From Phytohabitans flavus (lineage in GTDB: Bacteria > Actinomycetota > Actinomycetes > Mycobacteriales > Micromonosporaceae): DNA of 64,000 nucleotides. This document shows, in pieces, positions 8,865-17,293 of this stretch (positions are counted from its first letter, which is position 1; every line of letters starts with the position of its first letter). The position numbers and the translations under genes were made by a program. The notes beneath the pieces are model-generated. The model made no database searches, was not told the DNA's origin, and saw only the letters and a program-made list of their open reading frames with translations. The stretch lies in contig NZ_AP022870.1 in NCBI RefSeq assembly GCF_011764545.1, forward strand, positions 4,820,001-4,884,000, read 5' to 3'.

Positions 8865-8943
8865 TTGAGCTACCGCGACGTCCGCGGAGGGTAAGGCCGC
8901 GGGAGCAGCGGTCTGGACCACCGCGGACGTCGCGGTAGCTCAA
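8865..8943. repeat. Compact palindromic element: two arms fused
   Basis: The first 23 bases of a forward arm (8865-8887) run directly into a nearly full reverse arm ending at 8943. Positions 8865-8887 and 8921-8943 are exact reverse complements, giving a 23-bp hairpin stem with a 33-base loop. TGTGGACAGACC at 8974-8985 is shared with the outer flank at 45499. It lies between the convergent Dps and HAD genes. Confidence 0.85.
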
Positions 8944-9037
8944 GATCTCGGTTTGAACGTTTGCGACCACCACTGTGGACAGACCCGGTGACCCCGGACG
9001 CCTACCGGTCCCGCAAGTCGGCGGAGTGCGGCCTGCG

Positions 9038-9544
9038 TCAGGCGGCCGCGAGCCAGTGGCGGATGGTCTGGAAGTCCACATGGGTGAGCCCGACGCGTGG
9101 GTCGACGCGATGTGCGAGCGCTCGTCCCCGGTGGTGCTCCGCGATCCACTCGCGGTCCAGGCCGGTGATCTCGTCGTCCACCCACACAAAGGTCCGTCCC
9201 GCCGCCCGCTCCACCAGAGCCCTTGTCTTCCAATGGATGCCTTCGACTGGCTGATCGTCGTCATCCGGCCAATCCATGACGGGCAGCTCGGGCAGGCCGA
9301 TCCAGGGTGAGACCACCTCGTTGGCCTCGGCCATCCAAGACGTCGCCCAGACCAGGTCGCATCCCAGAGCCAGCAACCGCGGCCCATCCTCCAGGTTGAG
9401 CCGATCGAGCATCGGGTTGCCCACCTCGACGGCCGCGGATCCGCCTCGGGCCTGGCGGGCGGGGCCGTCCGGTCTCGCGGCGAAGGGGATCAGGGTCCCG
9501 TCGACGTCTAGGAACAGCATCGGACGATCGGGGATGACGGGCAT
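9038..9544 (-). CDS. HAD-superfamily domain protein
   Basis: A 168-residue protein with HAD motif I LFLDVDGTLIPF (residues 10-21), motif II-like VWATSWMAEAN (about 65-75), a lysine in GIHWKTRALVE (motif III) and motif IV WVDDEITGLDREW (about 120-132). All core catalytic aspartates are visible, so it should be an active Mg-dependent phosphatase-type hydrolase. The family (secreted or standalone HAD proteins of actinomycetes) has no assigned substrate. The start overlaps the stop of a short upstream reading frame (TGATG). Confidence 0.8.
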   Translation of the reverse strand: MPVIPDRPMLFLDVDGTLIPFAARPDGPARQARGGSAAVEVGNPMLDRLNLEDGPRLLALGCDLVWATSWMAEANEVVSPWIGLPELPVMDWPDDDDQPVEGIHWKTRALVERAAGRTFVWVDDEITGLDREWIAEHHRGRALAHRVDPRVGLTHVDFQTIRHWLAAA

Positions 9545-9648
9545 CAGAACACCTTAATCGCACGTTCGCGCTGGTCAGGGGGCACGTTGAGCGCCAAGCG
9601 TTCACCTCCTGTTAGCTCCCTCATGTCTGGCGCTCGCGCGCTGGACAC
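9544..9648 (-). CDS. Possible short ORF upstream of the HAD gene
   Basis: A 34-codon frame from the GTG at 9648 (or 26 codons from the ATG at 9624). It contains MRELTGGERLALNV and ends KVF followed by TGATG, so its stop shares a base with the HAD start. The strong AGGAGGTG motif lies inside the frame and could instead serve an internal TTG at 9597. The spacing suggests translational coupling or a leader peptide. No homology is recognised, and it may not be expressed. Confidence 0.25.
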   Translation of the reverse strand: MSSARAPDMRELTGGERLALNVPPDQRERAIKVF

Positions 9649-9699
9649 CTCGCCGTCTTACGTTCGCCGCCGCCACCGCAACTAGCAGGGAGAACGGCA

Positions 9700-9798
9700 A
9701 TGGCCGAGATATTGGTGCAGGTCGTCGCGCAGGTGCTGACCGCCGCGATCATCGCGTTGGTCACGATCGCCATCCGGCGGATCTTCCGCAGCGCGTAG
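9700..9798 (+). CDS. Predicted small membrane peptide (32 aa)
   Basis: An ATG preceded by AGGGAGAACGGCA opens 32 codons. They start MAEILVQVV, then a hydrophobic stretch TAAIIALVTIAI, then a basic tail RRIFRSA. One transmembrane helix with positive charges after it is the usual form of bacterial small membrane proteins. Bases 9799-9936 up to the CPBP gene hold nothing else I can name. It is too short for homology claims; the support is the start context and the amphipathic composition. Confidence 0.45.
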   Translation: MAEILVQVVAQVLTAAIIALVTIAIRRIFRSA

Positions 9799-9936
9799 AC
9801 CGCCGCCTGCGCGCCCGTTGTCCCCGGGCGAGCTACACGCAGGTGTCCACCGCGCGGTGACGATTCTGGGTCGTCACATCCATAGCCTTCTTCGCAGCCG
9901 CGGCAATTCGGTCGCGGACCTCGCGAAGGAGTCATC

Positions 9937-10773
9937 ATGCGCCTGTTGAAGCAGCTCTTGGCCGTCGCCGCGGTCGCCTTCATCGGCGGCCAGGCCGTCG
10001 CCGCGGTACAGGGCAACCCCTGGCTCACGCTCGTGTTCGGTACCGCGACCGCGGTGCTCGCGCTGCTCACCTACGCCTGGGTGGTGCGGCGGACCGAGCG
10101 CCGCGCGCCCACTGAGGTGGCCCGCGGCGGAGCCGGCGCCGCGATCGGCCGGGGGGTGCTGATCGGCGTCGCGATGTGTACGGGCGTCATCGTCAGCATC
10201 GCCCTGCTCGGCGGCTACCACGTCGATGGCGCGGGCTCGCTGGCGGGCGTGATGGCGCTGCTCGGCTTCATGGCCGCCGCCGCCGTGACCGAGGAGTTGC
10301 TCTTCCGCGGCGTCCTGTTCCGGATCATCGAGGAACGTACCGGGACCTGGATCGCGCTTGTGCTGACCGGTGTGCTGTTCGGACTGTCGCACCTGTTCAA
10401 CCCGCACGCGAGCCTGTGGGGTGCGATCGCCATCGCGGTCGAGGCCGGCTTCATGCTCGGCGCCGCCTACGCCGCCACCGGCACCCTGTGGGTACCGATC
10501 GGTCTGCACTTCGGCTGGAACTTCGCGCTGGGCGGCATCTTCGGTGCCGAGGTCTCGGGCAGCGGCACGTCGGAAGGGCTGCTGGACGCCACGTTCTCGG
10601 GCCCGACCGTGCTCAGCGGCGGCGACTTCGGGCCGGAGGCGAGCCTGTACACGGTGGCGGCCGGTGTACTGCTGACGATCGTGTTCATGTGGCTGGCCCG
10701 CCGCCGTGGCCACGTGATGCCCCGTCGCCGGCGCACCACCCCGGCTGGCTCCGCCGCTACGCTCGCGCGGTGA
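9937..10773 (+). CDS. CPBP-family intramembrane protease
   Basis: A 278-residue membrane protein with about seven hydrophobic segments. The CPBP/CAAX-protease signature is complete: EELLFRG (about residue 117), GLSHLFNPH (about 150) and LHFGWNFALGG (about 190). These supply the catalytic glutamates and histidines of the membrane-embedded glutamic/metalloprotease-like site. In bacteria such proteins act in prenyl-protein-like processing, bacteriocin immunity or signalling; the role here is unknown. CGAAGGAGTCATC precedes the ATG. Its stop overlaps the kinase start as GTGA, so it forms one transcription unit with the downstream two-component system and may supply or process its signal. Confidence 0.9.
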   Translation: MRLLKQLLAVAAVAFIGGQAVAAVQGNPWLTLVFGTATAVLALLTYAWVVRRTERRAPTEVARGGAGAAIGRGVLIGVAMCTGVIVSIALLGGYHVDGAGSLAGVMALLGFMAAAAVTEELLFRGVLFRIIEERTGTWIALVLTGVLFGLSHLFNPHASLWGAIAIAVEAGFMLGAAYAATGTLWVPIGLHFGWNFALGGIFGAEVSGSGTSEGLLDATFSGPTVLSGGDFGPEASLYTVAAGVLLTIVFMWLARRRGHVMPRRRRTTPAGSAATLAR

Positions 10774-11924
10774 TCGAGCTGCGAGGGATCCCGGACCGGT
10801 GGCGTCGGTACCCCGTCACGGTCCGGGATCTACCGGTCCCGCTGCTGCTCATCGCCGCGTCGCTCGTGCCGGCGCTCCACCCGTACGGCACGCAGGTCGG
10901 CAACCTGCCGGACCGACCCTTCGACCTGGCGGCGCTCGGGGTGGTCGCTCTCGAAGCCCTGCCGCTGGTCGTGCGCCGGCGGTGGCCGCTCGCCTGTCTC
11001 GCCCTCGTGACGCTCGGGTTCGCCGTCGACCAGCTTCTGCGGTACCACACGGTCGCGGGTACCGCCCTGGCCATCGCGCTGCTGAGCGCGGGAGCCCACC
11101 TGGAGCGGCACCGGCGCACCACAGCGGTCCTCGTCTCGGTGGCGTACGTGCCGCTGGCGGTCGCGCTCGACCGGCTCGGATCGACCGAGGGCGTGACCGG
11201 GTTCGCGACCTTCTACCTGGCGCTGGCCCTCCTGTGGGGCATCGGGGCGTGGCTGCGCGGGGCCCGGGCCGCCGAGGCGGAACGCCGCCGGCACGTCGCC
11301 GAGACGACCCGCGCCGCCGAACGCACCCGCATCGCCCGCGAACTCCACGACGTCGTGACCCACCACGTGACCGCCATGGTCGTCCAGGCCGAGGCCGCGC
11401 GTTACCTGACCGCCGCGCCCGAACGCCTCGACCAGACCCTGACCTCCGTCACCGACACCGGCCGCCGGGCCATCTCCGACCTGCGGCACCTGCTCGACCT
11501 GCTCAACCCGGACCACAGCACCGAGCCGGCAACGCAGTCCGTCGGCGAACTCCGAACCCTCGTCGAGCAGACGCGGCAGGCCGGCCAGCCGGTCGAGTTT
11601 ACCCAGGAGGGCAGTCCACATGAGACGATCGGCAGCGCCGAGGTCGCGGCGTACCGGGTCGTGCAGGAGGCGCTGACGAATGCGCTCAAGTACGCCCACG
11701 GCAGCCCTACCGTGGTCCATGTCCAGCACGGCGCGAGGGAGATCACCGTGGAGGTCACCACCGAGGGCTCCGGGGCGGCGGGCGCGTCACCCGGCGGCAG
11801 CGGGCGGGGCCTGCGCGGTCTTCGTGAACGGGTCGGCGTGCTCGGCGGCGAGTTAAGCGCGGGCCGGCGACCGGGCGGCGGCTTCGTGGTCCAGGCCCGC
11901 ATCCCCGCGGGAGGGCCGTCGTGA
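10770..11924 (+). CDS. NarL/DesK-type sensor histidine kinase
   Basis: A 384-residue kinase starting at a GTG that overlaps the previous stop. The N-terminal half has about four to five membrane helices (LLLIAASLVPAL, CLALVTLGFAV, LALALLWGIGAWL). The HisKA_3 box is RIARELHDVVTHHVTAMVV with the phospho-acceptor histidine, followed by the N box VVQEALTNALKYAHG and the G box GRGLRGLRERVG. The open frame extends upstream to 10176, but that part lies on the CPBP gene in another frame. It overlaps the response regulator start (GTGA), so the two make a cognate pair. The signal is unknown. Confidence 0.93.
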   Translation: MIELRGIPDRWRRYPVTVRDLPVPLLLIAASLVPALHPYGTQVGNLPDRPFDLAALGVVALEALPLVVRRRWPLACLALVTLGFAVDQLLRYHTVAGTALAIALLSAGAHLERHRRTTAVLVSVAYVPLAVALDRLGSTEGVTGFATFYLALALLWGIGAWLRGARAAEAERRRHVAETTRAAERTRIARELHDVVTHHVTAMVVQAEAARYLTAAPERLDQTLTSVTDTGRRAISDLRHLLDLLNPDHSTEPATQSVGELRTLVEQTRQAGQPVEFTQEGSPHETIGSAEVAAYRVVQEALTNALKYAHGSPTVVHVQHGAREITVEVTTEGSGAAGASPGGSGRGLRGLRERVGVLGGELSAGRRPGGGFVVQARIPAGGPS

Positions 11925-12580
11925 CCGCGCCGATCCGGGTACTCGTCTGCGACGACCAGGCGCTGATCCGCACCGGGTTCGCGACGATCATCGACGCCCA
12001 GCCCGACCTCGAGGTGGTGGGCGAGTGCGGGGACGGGCAGGCCGCGATCGACCTCGCCGGCCGGCTGCGACCGGACGTGGTGGTGATGGACGTACGGATG
12101 CCGATCCTCGACGGCATCAAGGCCACCCACCAGCTGGCCGGCGCAGGCGTGCCGGATCCCGTCAAGGTGCTCGTGGTGACCACGTTCAACCTGGACGAGT
12201 ACGTGTACGAGGCGCTGCGCGCCGGTGCGAGCGGCTTCCTGCTGAAGGACGCGCCGCCGGCCCAGCTGCTGCACGGGATCCGGACCGTCGCCACCGGTGC
12301 GGCACTGCTGGCCCCGGAGGTGACGCGGCAGCTCGTGGGGAGGTACGCCGCGCGAATCCGGCCCGCCGACGGTACACCGGGCGAGGTACCGCTGACCCCG
12401 CGCGAGCTGGAGGTGCTGCGCCTCATCGCGGAGGGCCTGTCCAACAGCGAGATCGCCGCAGCACTGGTGATCAGCCACGAGACCGTCAAGACGTACGTGT
12501 CACGCATCCTCACCAAGCTCGACCTACGCGACCGTGTACAGGCGGTGGTCTACGCCTATCGCCGGGGCCTGGTGACCTGA
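11921..12580 (+). CDS. NarL/LuxR-type response regulator
   Basis: A 219-residue regulator. The receiver domain has the acidic pair CDDQALIR, the phospho-acceptor DVVVMDVRMPILDG (about residue 55) and FLLKDA with the conserved lysine. The C-terminal LuxR helix-turn-helix is LTPRELEVLRLIAEGLSN...VKTYVSRILTKL. It is translationally coupled to the kinase. The preceding CPBP protease gene belongs to the same unit and is a likely functional partner or target. Confidence 0.95.
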   Translation: MTAPIRVLVCDDQALIRTGFATIIDAQPDLEVVGECGDGQAAIDLAGRLRPDVVVMDVRMPILDGIKATHQLAGAGVPDPVKVLVVTTFNLDEYVYEALRAGASGFLLKDAPPAQLLHGIRTVATGAALLAPEVTRQLVGRYAARIRPADGTPGEVPLTPRELEVLRLIAEGLSNSEIAAALVISHETVKTYVSRILTKLDLRDRVQAVVYAYRRGLVT

Positions 12581-12591
12581 GCGGGCGTCGC

Positions 12592-12616
12592 GTTTCGCTG
12601 GACGAAGGCGGGGTAA
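12592..12616 (+). promoter_or_regulatory. Possible SigB-type promoter
   Basis: GTTT at 12592-12595 and GGGTAA at 12611-12616 are 15 bases apart, close to the GTTT-N14/16-GGGTAT pattern used by stress sigma factors in actinobacteria. It lies 31 bases before the start of the acidic small protein. This is a pattern match only. Confidence 0.4.
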
Positions 12617-12646
12617 GCGCCACCTCGTTTCAAGGAGGTGGACGAC

Positions 12647-12862
12647 GTGACGGACCGGACCGGGCCGAACGAAGAAGGATTCGCCGGCGCCGCTACCACC
12701 CCGGAAGTGATGCGGGAAAAGCGGACTCGCGAAGAGCGCGAGGAAGAGGAGGCCGAGGAGACCGCCATACCGAACCACGACCTCACCGAGGCGATCTCCG
12801 AGTCGTTGGCCGACGGCGAGCGGGAGGACCACGAGAAGGAGCACGGGCGGCACGACCACTGA
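12647..12862 (+). CDS. Small, highly charged hypothetical protein
   Basis: A 71-residue hydrophilic protein starting at the GTG at 12647, which sits eight bases after AAGGAGG. An earlier in-frame GTG at 12638 lies within that ribosome-binding site. The sequence is dominated by Glu, Asp, Arg and His (EEREEEEAEETA, HEKEHGRHDH) and is likely disordered. It has no recognisable domain. The upstream SigB-like promoter suggests a stress-induced protein. The histidine-rich tail could bind metal, but that is speculation. Confidence 0.65.
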   Translation: MTDRTGPNEEGFAGAATTPEVMREKRTREEREEEEAEETAIPNHDLTEAISESLADGEREDHEKEHGRHDH

Positions 12863-12910
12863 GCAACACAGGAGTCGTCCGCCAGGTTTGGCGTAAATAG
12901 AGTCTGGTAA

Positions 12911-14275
12911 ATGGCATCCCTGGGCACGGCGGTAGTGATCGGGGCGAGCATGGGCGGGCTCTTGGCGGCCCGCGCGCTCAGCGAGGCGTACGAGAAGGTC
13001 GTGATCGTCGACCGCGACACGCTGCCGGACCTGGCGGCGGCCCGGCGCGGTGTGCCGCAGGGGCGGCAGCTGCACGTCCTGCTCTCCCAGGGGCGCAAGG
13101 CGCTGGAGGAGCTGTTTCCCGGCCTGACCGGCGAGCTACAGCGGGCCGGCGCGCCCTTGGTCGACCTGCACCACGACGTCAACTGGCACAACGACGGCTA
13201 TCTCATGCGTGGCGCACCGTCCCCACTGCTGGCGCTCGGGCTCAGCCGGCCGCTGCTGGAGCATGGCGTCCGGCAGCGGGTCACGGCGCTGCCTGGCGTC
13301 GAGATCCGGCACCAGACCGAGGTGTTGGGGCTGACGACAAGCCCGGACCGGCGTCGCGTCACCGGCGTACGCCTGTCCGGCGAGACAATCGAAGCCGATC
13401 TTGTCGTCGACGCCGGCGGCCGGGCCTGCCGCTCCCCCGTGTGGCTGGACGAGCTTGGCTACGACCGCCCAGCCGAGGAGCAGGTTCGCGTCGGCGTCAC
13501 CTACGTCACCCGGACGTACCGCCGCCACCCGGGACTGATCGGCGATCGGTCCGGCGCGATCACGAACGCGATGCCAGGTTCGCCCCGTGCCGGGATCGTC
13601 GCGGTGATGGAGGACGGCCGGCTCGCGGTCGCGCTCAGCGGCATGCTCGGCGAGCAGCCACCCACCGACGACGCGGGTATGGCGGAGTTCGCCGGCACGC
13701 TGCCGCTGCCCGAGCTCGCCGAGGTCGTCGGTACCGCCGAACCCGCCTCCGACGCGGTGTTGATGCGCTTCCCGACCAGCGTGCGCCGCCGGTACGAGCG
13801 GTTGCGCCGCTTTCCCGACGGCTACCTCGTGGTGGCCGACGGCCTGTGCAGCTTCAACCCGATCTACGGCCAGGGCATCACGGTCGCGGCGCTGGAGGCC
13901 CTGCTGCTGCGCCAGCTGATCACCACCGGCACCACGGACCGCCTCGCACGCCGCTTCTTCCGTGGCGCCGCCCGCCTCATCGACGCGCCGTGGTCGATCG
14001 CGGTCGGTACCGACCTGCGCTTCGCGGAGGTCGAGGGCCGCCGTGGATTGAAGGTCCGGTTCGTCAACGCGTACGTCCACCGCCTGCACATGGCCGCCAC
14101 CGCCGACGCCGTGCTCGGCGCCGCGTTCCTCCGTGTCCTCAACCTCGTCGACCCGCCCACCGCGCTCCTGGCGCCGGGCATCGCGTTGCGCGTGCTGCGC
14201 GGCTTTTTCCACCGGCCCGTCCCAACCCCTCCCGCGGCGATAGTGCCGGATCCGGTGGCCCCGCGCTTGCCGTAA
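12911..14275 (+). CDS. FAD-dependent oxidoreductase / monooxygenase-like
   Basis: A 454-residue flavoprotein. The N-terminal dinucleotide motif is VVIGASMGGLLAARAL (residues 8-23). The second FAD contact VVADGLCSFNPIYGQGITV lies near residue 310, and DLVVDAGGRACRSP near 165 matches the strand that binds the flavin in group-A hydroxylase-like proteins (PRK-type squalene-epoxidase/tryptophan-halogenase-like fold). The ATG at 12911 has no clear Shine-Dalgarno, so initiation may be leaderless from TAAATAGAGTCTGG. The substrate is unknown. It is an isolated gene with nothing biosynthetic beside it. Confidence 0.8.
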   Translation: MASLGTAVVIGASMGGLLAARALSEAYEKVVIVDRDTLPDLAAARRGVPQGRQLHVLLSQGRKALEELFPGLTGELQRAGAPLVDLHHDVNWHNDGYLMRGAPSPLLALGLSRPLLEHGVRQRVTALPGVEIRHQTEVLGLTTSPDRRRVTGVRLSGETIEADLVVDAGGRACRSPVWLDELGYDRPAEEQVRVGVTYVTRTYRRHPGLIGDRSGAITNAMPGSPRAGIVAVMEDGRLAVALSGMLGEQPPTDDAGMAEFAGTLPLPELAEVVGTAEPASDAVLMRFPTSVRRRYERLRRFPDGYLVVADGLCSFNPIYGQGITVAALEALLLRQLITTGTTDRLARRFFRGAARLIDAPWSIAVGTDLRFAEVEGRRGLKVRFVNAYVHRLHMAATADAVLGAAFLRVLNLVDPPTALLAPGIALRVLRGFFHRPVPTPPAAIVPDPVAPRLP

Positions 14276-14326
14276 TCGATAAGTGAAATAGACAGCGGTA
14301 AAGACCCGCGCGCCACCAGCGAAAAC

Positions 14327-14345
14327 AAAGCTAAGGCTTACCTAA
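14327..14345. promoter_or_regulatory. Possible IdeR/DtxR iron box
   Basis: AAAGCTAAGGCTTACCTAA, read on the other strand, matches about 14 of 19 positions of the actinobacterial IdeR consensus (TTAGGTTAGSCTAACCTAA). It lies about 200 bases before the PhoX gene. A GGCCGGC-GATAT-GCCGGCC hairpin follows at 14349-14367. The remaining bases 14368-14543 show nothing else. Match by eye, no score. Confidence 0.4.
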
Positions 14346-14543
14346 ATGGGCCGGCGATATGCCGGCCCTGCCGGCTTTCAAGGCAAAGGCCCTTTCGCTA
14401 TCGACGGCGTCGCCGGAGAGATGCGTCAGTAGCAGCGATTCTTTACTCCGATGTCGCCAACAGATCATTTGCACGGCGCACCGGAGTTGGTCCGCAGGCG
14501 TTGGCTGCTTGTCGTTGCACCTCTCTGAACAGGAGTTTTGCCC

Positions 14544-15998
14544 GTGCCTGCTTCTCGTCGTAACTTCCTTGCCGGTGGCGCGGCCGCTGGCGTCGGCTTG
14601 GCCGTCGCCGGTGGGGTCCCCTCTCTCGCCCAGGCCCACCCGAGCAAGCCCCGGCCGTCGGGCGGTGCCGGTCACAAGCCCTTCCCGCCGCTCGTGGACG
14701 ACCCCAAGGGGATCCTGGCCCTGCCTGAGGGCTTCAGCTACACGATCGTCACCCAGGCCGGCGTCACCCGGCTCGACAAGGGTCAGGGCGTGACCCCGGC
14801 CGACCACGACGGCATGGCCGTGTACGACGCCGGCCACGGCCGCTACACGATCATCCAGAACCACGAGATCGACCCGGGCGCCGAGTTCGGCGTGCCGCAC
14901 GTCAAGGGCACCGTCTACGACCCCGGCGCGACCAACGCCGGTGGCTGCACGGTGATCAAGACCGACCGGGCCGGCCGCAACCTGGGTGAGTTCGTCGCCA
15001 TCTCCGGCACCGCCAGCAACTGCGCGGGCGGGCCCACCCCGTGGGGCACCTGGCTGACCTGCGAGGAGACCGAGGACCGGGCCGGGGACGAGTGGGAAGA
15101 GGACGGCCAGTCCGGCGTCTTCCAGAAGGACCACGGGTACGTCTTCGAGGTCTGGGCCGACGGCAGCGCGGACCCGCGGCCGATCAAGTGCCTGGGCCGC
15201 TTCGCCCACGAGGCTGTGGCGGTCGACAAGGACCGTACGAAGATCTACCTCTCCGAGGACGCCGACGAGCCCAACGGCCTCTTCTTCCGGTGGACCGCTC
15301 CCCGTGGCGTCAAGCTCGGCAACCGCGTCCTCACCCGTCTCGCCCCGGACGCCGGCGTGCTCGCCGCGATGGCGATCATCATGGACGACGGCTCGGTCCT
15401 GCCGGACGTCGCCTACCTGACCTCCGCCCAGCTGGGCCGCCCCTTCCCGGTGCGGTGGGTCCCGGTACCCGAGCGCGACGCGCAGACCAAGGCGGTGCGC
15501 GAGCAGTTCGCCGACGACCAGGTCACCCGCGGCAAGAAGTTCGAGGGCGTGTGGGCCACCGACGAGGGTGTGTACGTCGTCAACTCCTACGCCTGGGACG
15601 AGGGTGAGCTCCCGGCGGACGCCGCTCCGCACGACGGCATGGTCTGGTTCTACGACTTCCGCGCGGAGACCATCCAGCTGGTCACCTACTTCCCGCACCA
15701 GGTCGCGTCGGAGGAGGGTGAGCCGACCAAGTACACCGACCTCACCTTCGACGGCCCCGACAACGTGACCGTCACCCCGTGGGGCAGCCTCGTGCTCGCC
15801 GAGGACGGCGCCGGCGCCTCGCACGTGCTGAGCTCGTTCCCGGGTGGCCCGACGTACGCCATCGCCCGCAACCAGCTCAACGACTCGGAGTTCTGCGGCC
15901 CGACCTTCACCGAGGACGGCAAGGTCCTCTTCGTGAACATGCAGGACCCGGGCCTCACGCTGGCCATCACCGGCCCGTGGGAGAAGTACCTGGGCTGA
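14544..15998 (+). CDS. PhoX-family (DUF839) exported phosphatase
   Basis: A 484-residue protein. A twin-arginine signal ASRRNFLAGGAAAGVGLA is followed by the PhoX signature set: RYTIIQNHEIDPGAEFG, CAGGPTPWGTWLTCEET, RFAHEAVAVDKDRTKIY, LSEDADEPNGLFFRW and DNVTVTPWGSLVLAED. PhoX enzymes are Tat-exported, use Ca and Fe(III), and release phosphate from organic esters; this branch (DUF839) may have a different substrate. The GTG at 14544 sits eight bases after AGGAG; an in-frame TTG at 14538 is too close. An IdeR-like box upstream would fit an iron-containing enzyme. A strong terminator follows. Confidence 0.9.
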   Translation: MPASRRNFLAGGAAAGVGLAVAGGVPSLAQAHPSKPRPSGGAGHKPFPPLVDDPKGILALPEGFSYTIVTQAGVTRLDKGQGVTPADHDGMAVYDAGHGRYTIIQNHEIDPGAEFGVPHVKGTVYDPGATNAGGCTVIKTDRAGRNLGEFVAISGTASNCAGGPTPWGTWLTCEETEDRAGDEWEEDGQSGVFQKDHGYVFEVWADGSADPRPIKCLGRFAHEAVAVDKDRTKIYLSEDADEPNGLFFRWTAPRGVKLGNRVLTRLAPDAGVLAAMAIIMDDGSVLPDVAYLTSAQLGRPFPVRWVPVPERDAQTKAVREQFADDQVTRGKKFEGVWATDEGVYVVNSYAWDEGELPADAAPHDGMVWFYDFRAETIQLVTYFPHQVASEEGEPTKYTDLTFDGPDNVTVTPWGSLVLAEDGAGASHVLSSFPGGPTYAIARNQLNDSEFCGPTFTEDGKVLFVNMQDPGLTLAITGPWEKYLG

Positions 15999-16020
15999 CC
16001 CAGCCAGGATCGACAAGTAA

Positions 16021-16050
16021 TAGGGGCCAGGCGGGATCGCCTGGCCCCTA
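16021..16050 (+). terminator. Rho-independent terminator after the PhoX gene
   Basis: TAGGGGCCAGGCG and CGCCTGGCCCCTA form a perfect 13-bp stem with a GGAT tetraloop, followed by TCGCTTTT. It lies 23 bases after the PhoX stop codon. Confidence 0.92.
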
Positions 16051-16180
16051 TCGCTTTTGGAGGTTGTCAAAAAGAACGGCCCGTCGGATATCCGACTGGG
16101 TCTGTTGACTTGCAATGGGGAGCTAGTTGGCGTGCCAGACTCGGGCTGCGAATCGGTACACCGATGGACGAGGTGAGGGC

Positions 16181-17287
16181 ATGTCAATCACCGCTGGTGG
16201 ACTAGAAATGTATATGGGGCCGCCGGCGCTCGGCGCTCCCGACGATCTGGACGTTGTCATCCGCACGTTCATCGACGAGGCCAAATCGTCGTTGTTGATC
16301 GCGGTGCAGGAGATCGATTCGGAGCCGATCGCGAGGGCGATCATCGCGGCTAAGGCGCGCAAGGTCCGGGTAAGGATCATTCTGGAGGCCAGCTACCTCA
16401 CCGAGGAAAACGCGGTCGACGATCCGTGGTTGGCCAGTGGGGACAATGAAACCAACCGGACCATCCACGACGCGCTGCTACGTGCCCGGATCGACGTGAT
16501 CACCGATCTCAACCCGGCGATCTTCCACCAGAAGTTCATGGTCCGCGACGTCGACAAGCCCGGCGCGGCCGTTTTGACCGGGTCGACCAACTTCACCCGT
16601 ACCGACACCGGCACCAACACCAGCGACAGTGGCGTGTCTGGAAACAACCTCAACCACGTGCTGATCCTGCACGGGCAGAAGGCGGCCAGCCAGTACGAGG
16701 CAGAGTTCGATCGGATGCGAGCCGGCACCTTCGGCGATCTCCACGAACGCGTCGAACCCAAGCCGGTCGAGTTCCAGCTGGGTGGGGTCCGGGTCAAGCC
16801 GCTGTTCGCGCCCCGGCACGGCCCGGAAATGGAGATCATGAAGCAGATGCTCAAAGCCCGTTCGAGCATCGACTTCGCCATGTTCACCTTCGCCCAGTCG
16901 TCCGGCATCGACGACACGATGAACCGCCTGGTCAACCCGCAGCTGTCGATCCGTGGAGTGCTGGACCGTGGACAAGGCAACCAGAAGTGGGCCGCGACAA
17001 CGGGCCTACAGGCGGCCGGGGTCAGCCTGTTCGAAAACAAGCCCGGCACCGGCGTCCGCAAAATCCACCACAAACTCATGGTCGTCGACCGGCGGCTCGT
17101 CATCGCCGGCAGCTTCAACTACACCGGCCCCGCGACCACCATCAACGACGAGAACATCGTCATCATCGGCGACCTGGAAGAGTCCGACGAAACAGCGGAG
17201 ACGACCCAGACCGGCCTCGCCGAATTCGCCCTCGCCGAGATCGACCGCATCATCTCCGGCCTCGGCCGGCCCATTACGCCAAAGTGA
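16181..17287 (+). CDS. Phospholipase D-superfamily protein with two HKD motifs
   Basis: A 368-residue protein with two complete HxKx4D motifs: HQKFMVRD (about residue 117) followed by TGSTNFT, and HHKLMVVD (about 300) followed by AGSFNYTGP. Both half-sites are intact, so it should be catalytically competent as a phosphodiesterase (phospholipase, cardiolipin-synthase-like or nuclease). There is no signal peptide or membrane helix, which favours a cytosolic nuclease or PLD-like enzyme over a lipid synthase. The frame opens at 16127, but the ATG at 16181 after GAGGTGAGGGC is preferred. It ends six bases before the convergent MocR regulator. Confidence 0.85.
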   Translation: MSITAGGLEMYMGPPALGAPDDLDVVIRTFIDEAKSSLLIAVQEIDSEPIARAIIAAKARKVRVRIILEASYLTEENAVDDPWLASGDNETNRTIHDALLRARIDVITDLNPAIFHQKFMVRDVDKPGAAVLTGSTNFTRTDTGTNTSDSGVSGNNLNHVLILHGQKAASQYEAEFDRMRAGTFGDLHERVEPKPVEFQLGGVRVKPLFAPRHGPEMEIMKQMLKARSSIDFAMFTFAQSSGIDDTMNRLVNPQLSIRGVLDRGQGNQKWAATTGLQAAGVSLFENKPGTGVRKIHHKLMVVDRRLVIAGSFNYTGPATTINDENIVIIGDLEESDETAETTQTGLAEFALAEIDRIISGLGRPITPK

Positions 17288-17293
17288 GCGCGC

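Noticed and set aside
9621..10070. A 149-codon minus-strand frame over the start of the CPBP gene
   Set aside because: It overlaps the well-supported protease and the small membrane peptide. The product is Ala/Thr/Arg-rich without domain or start context.
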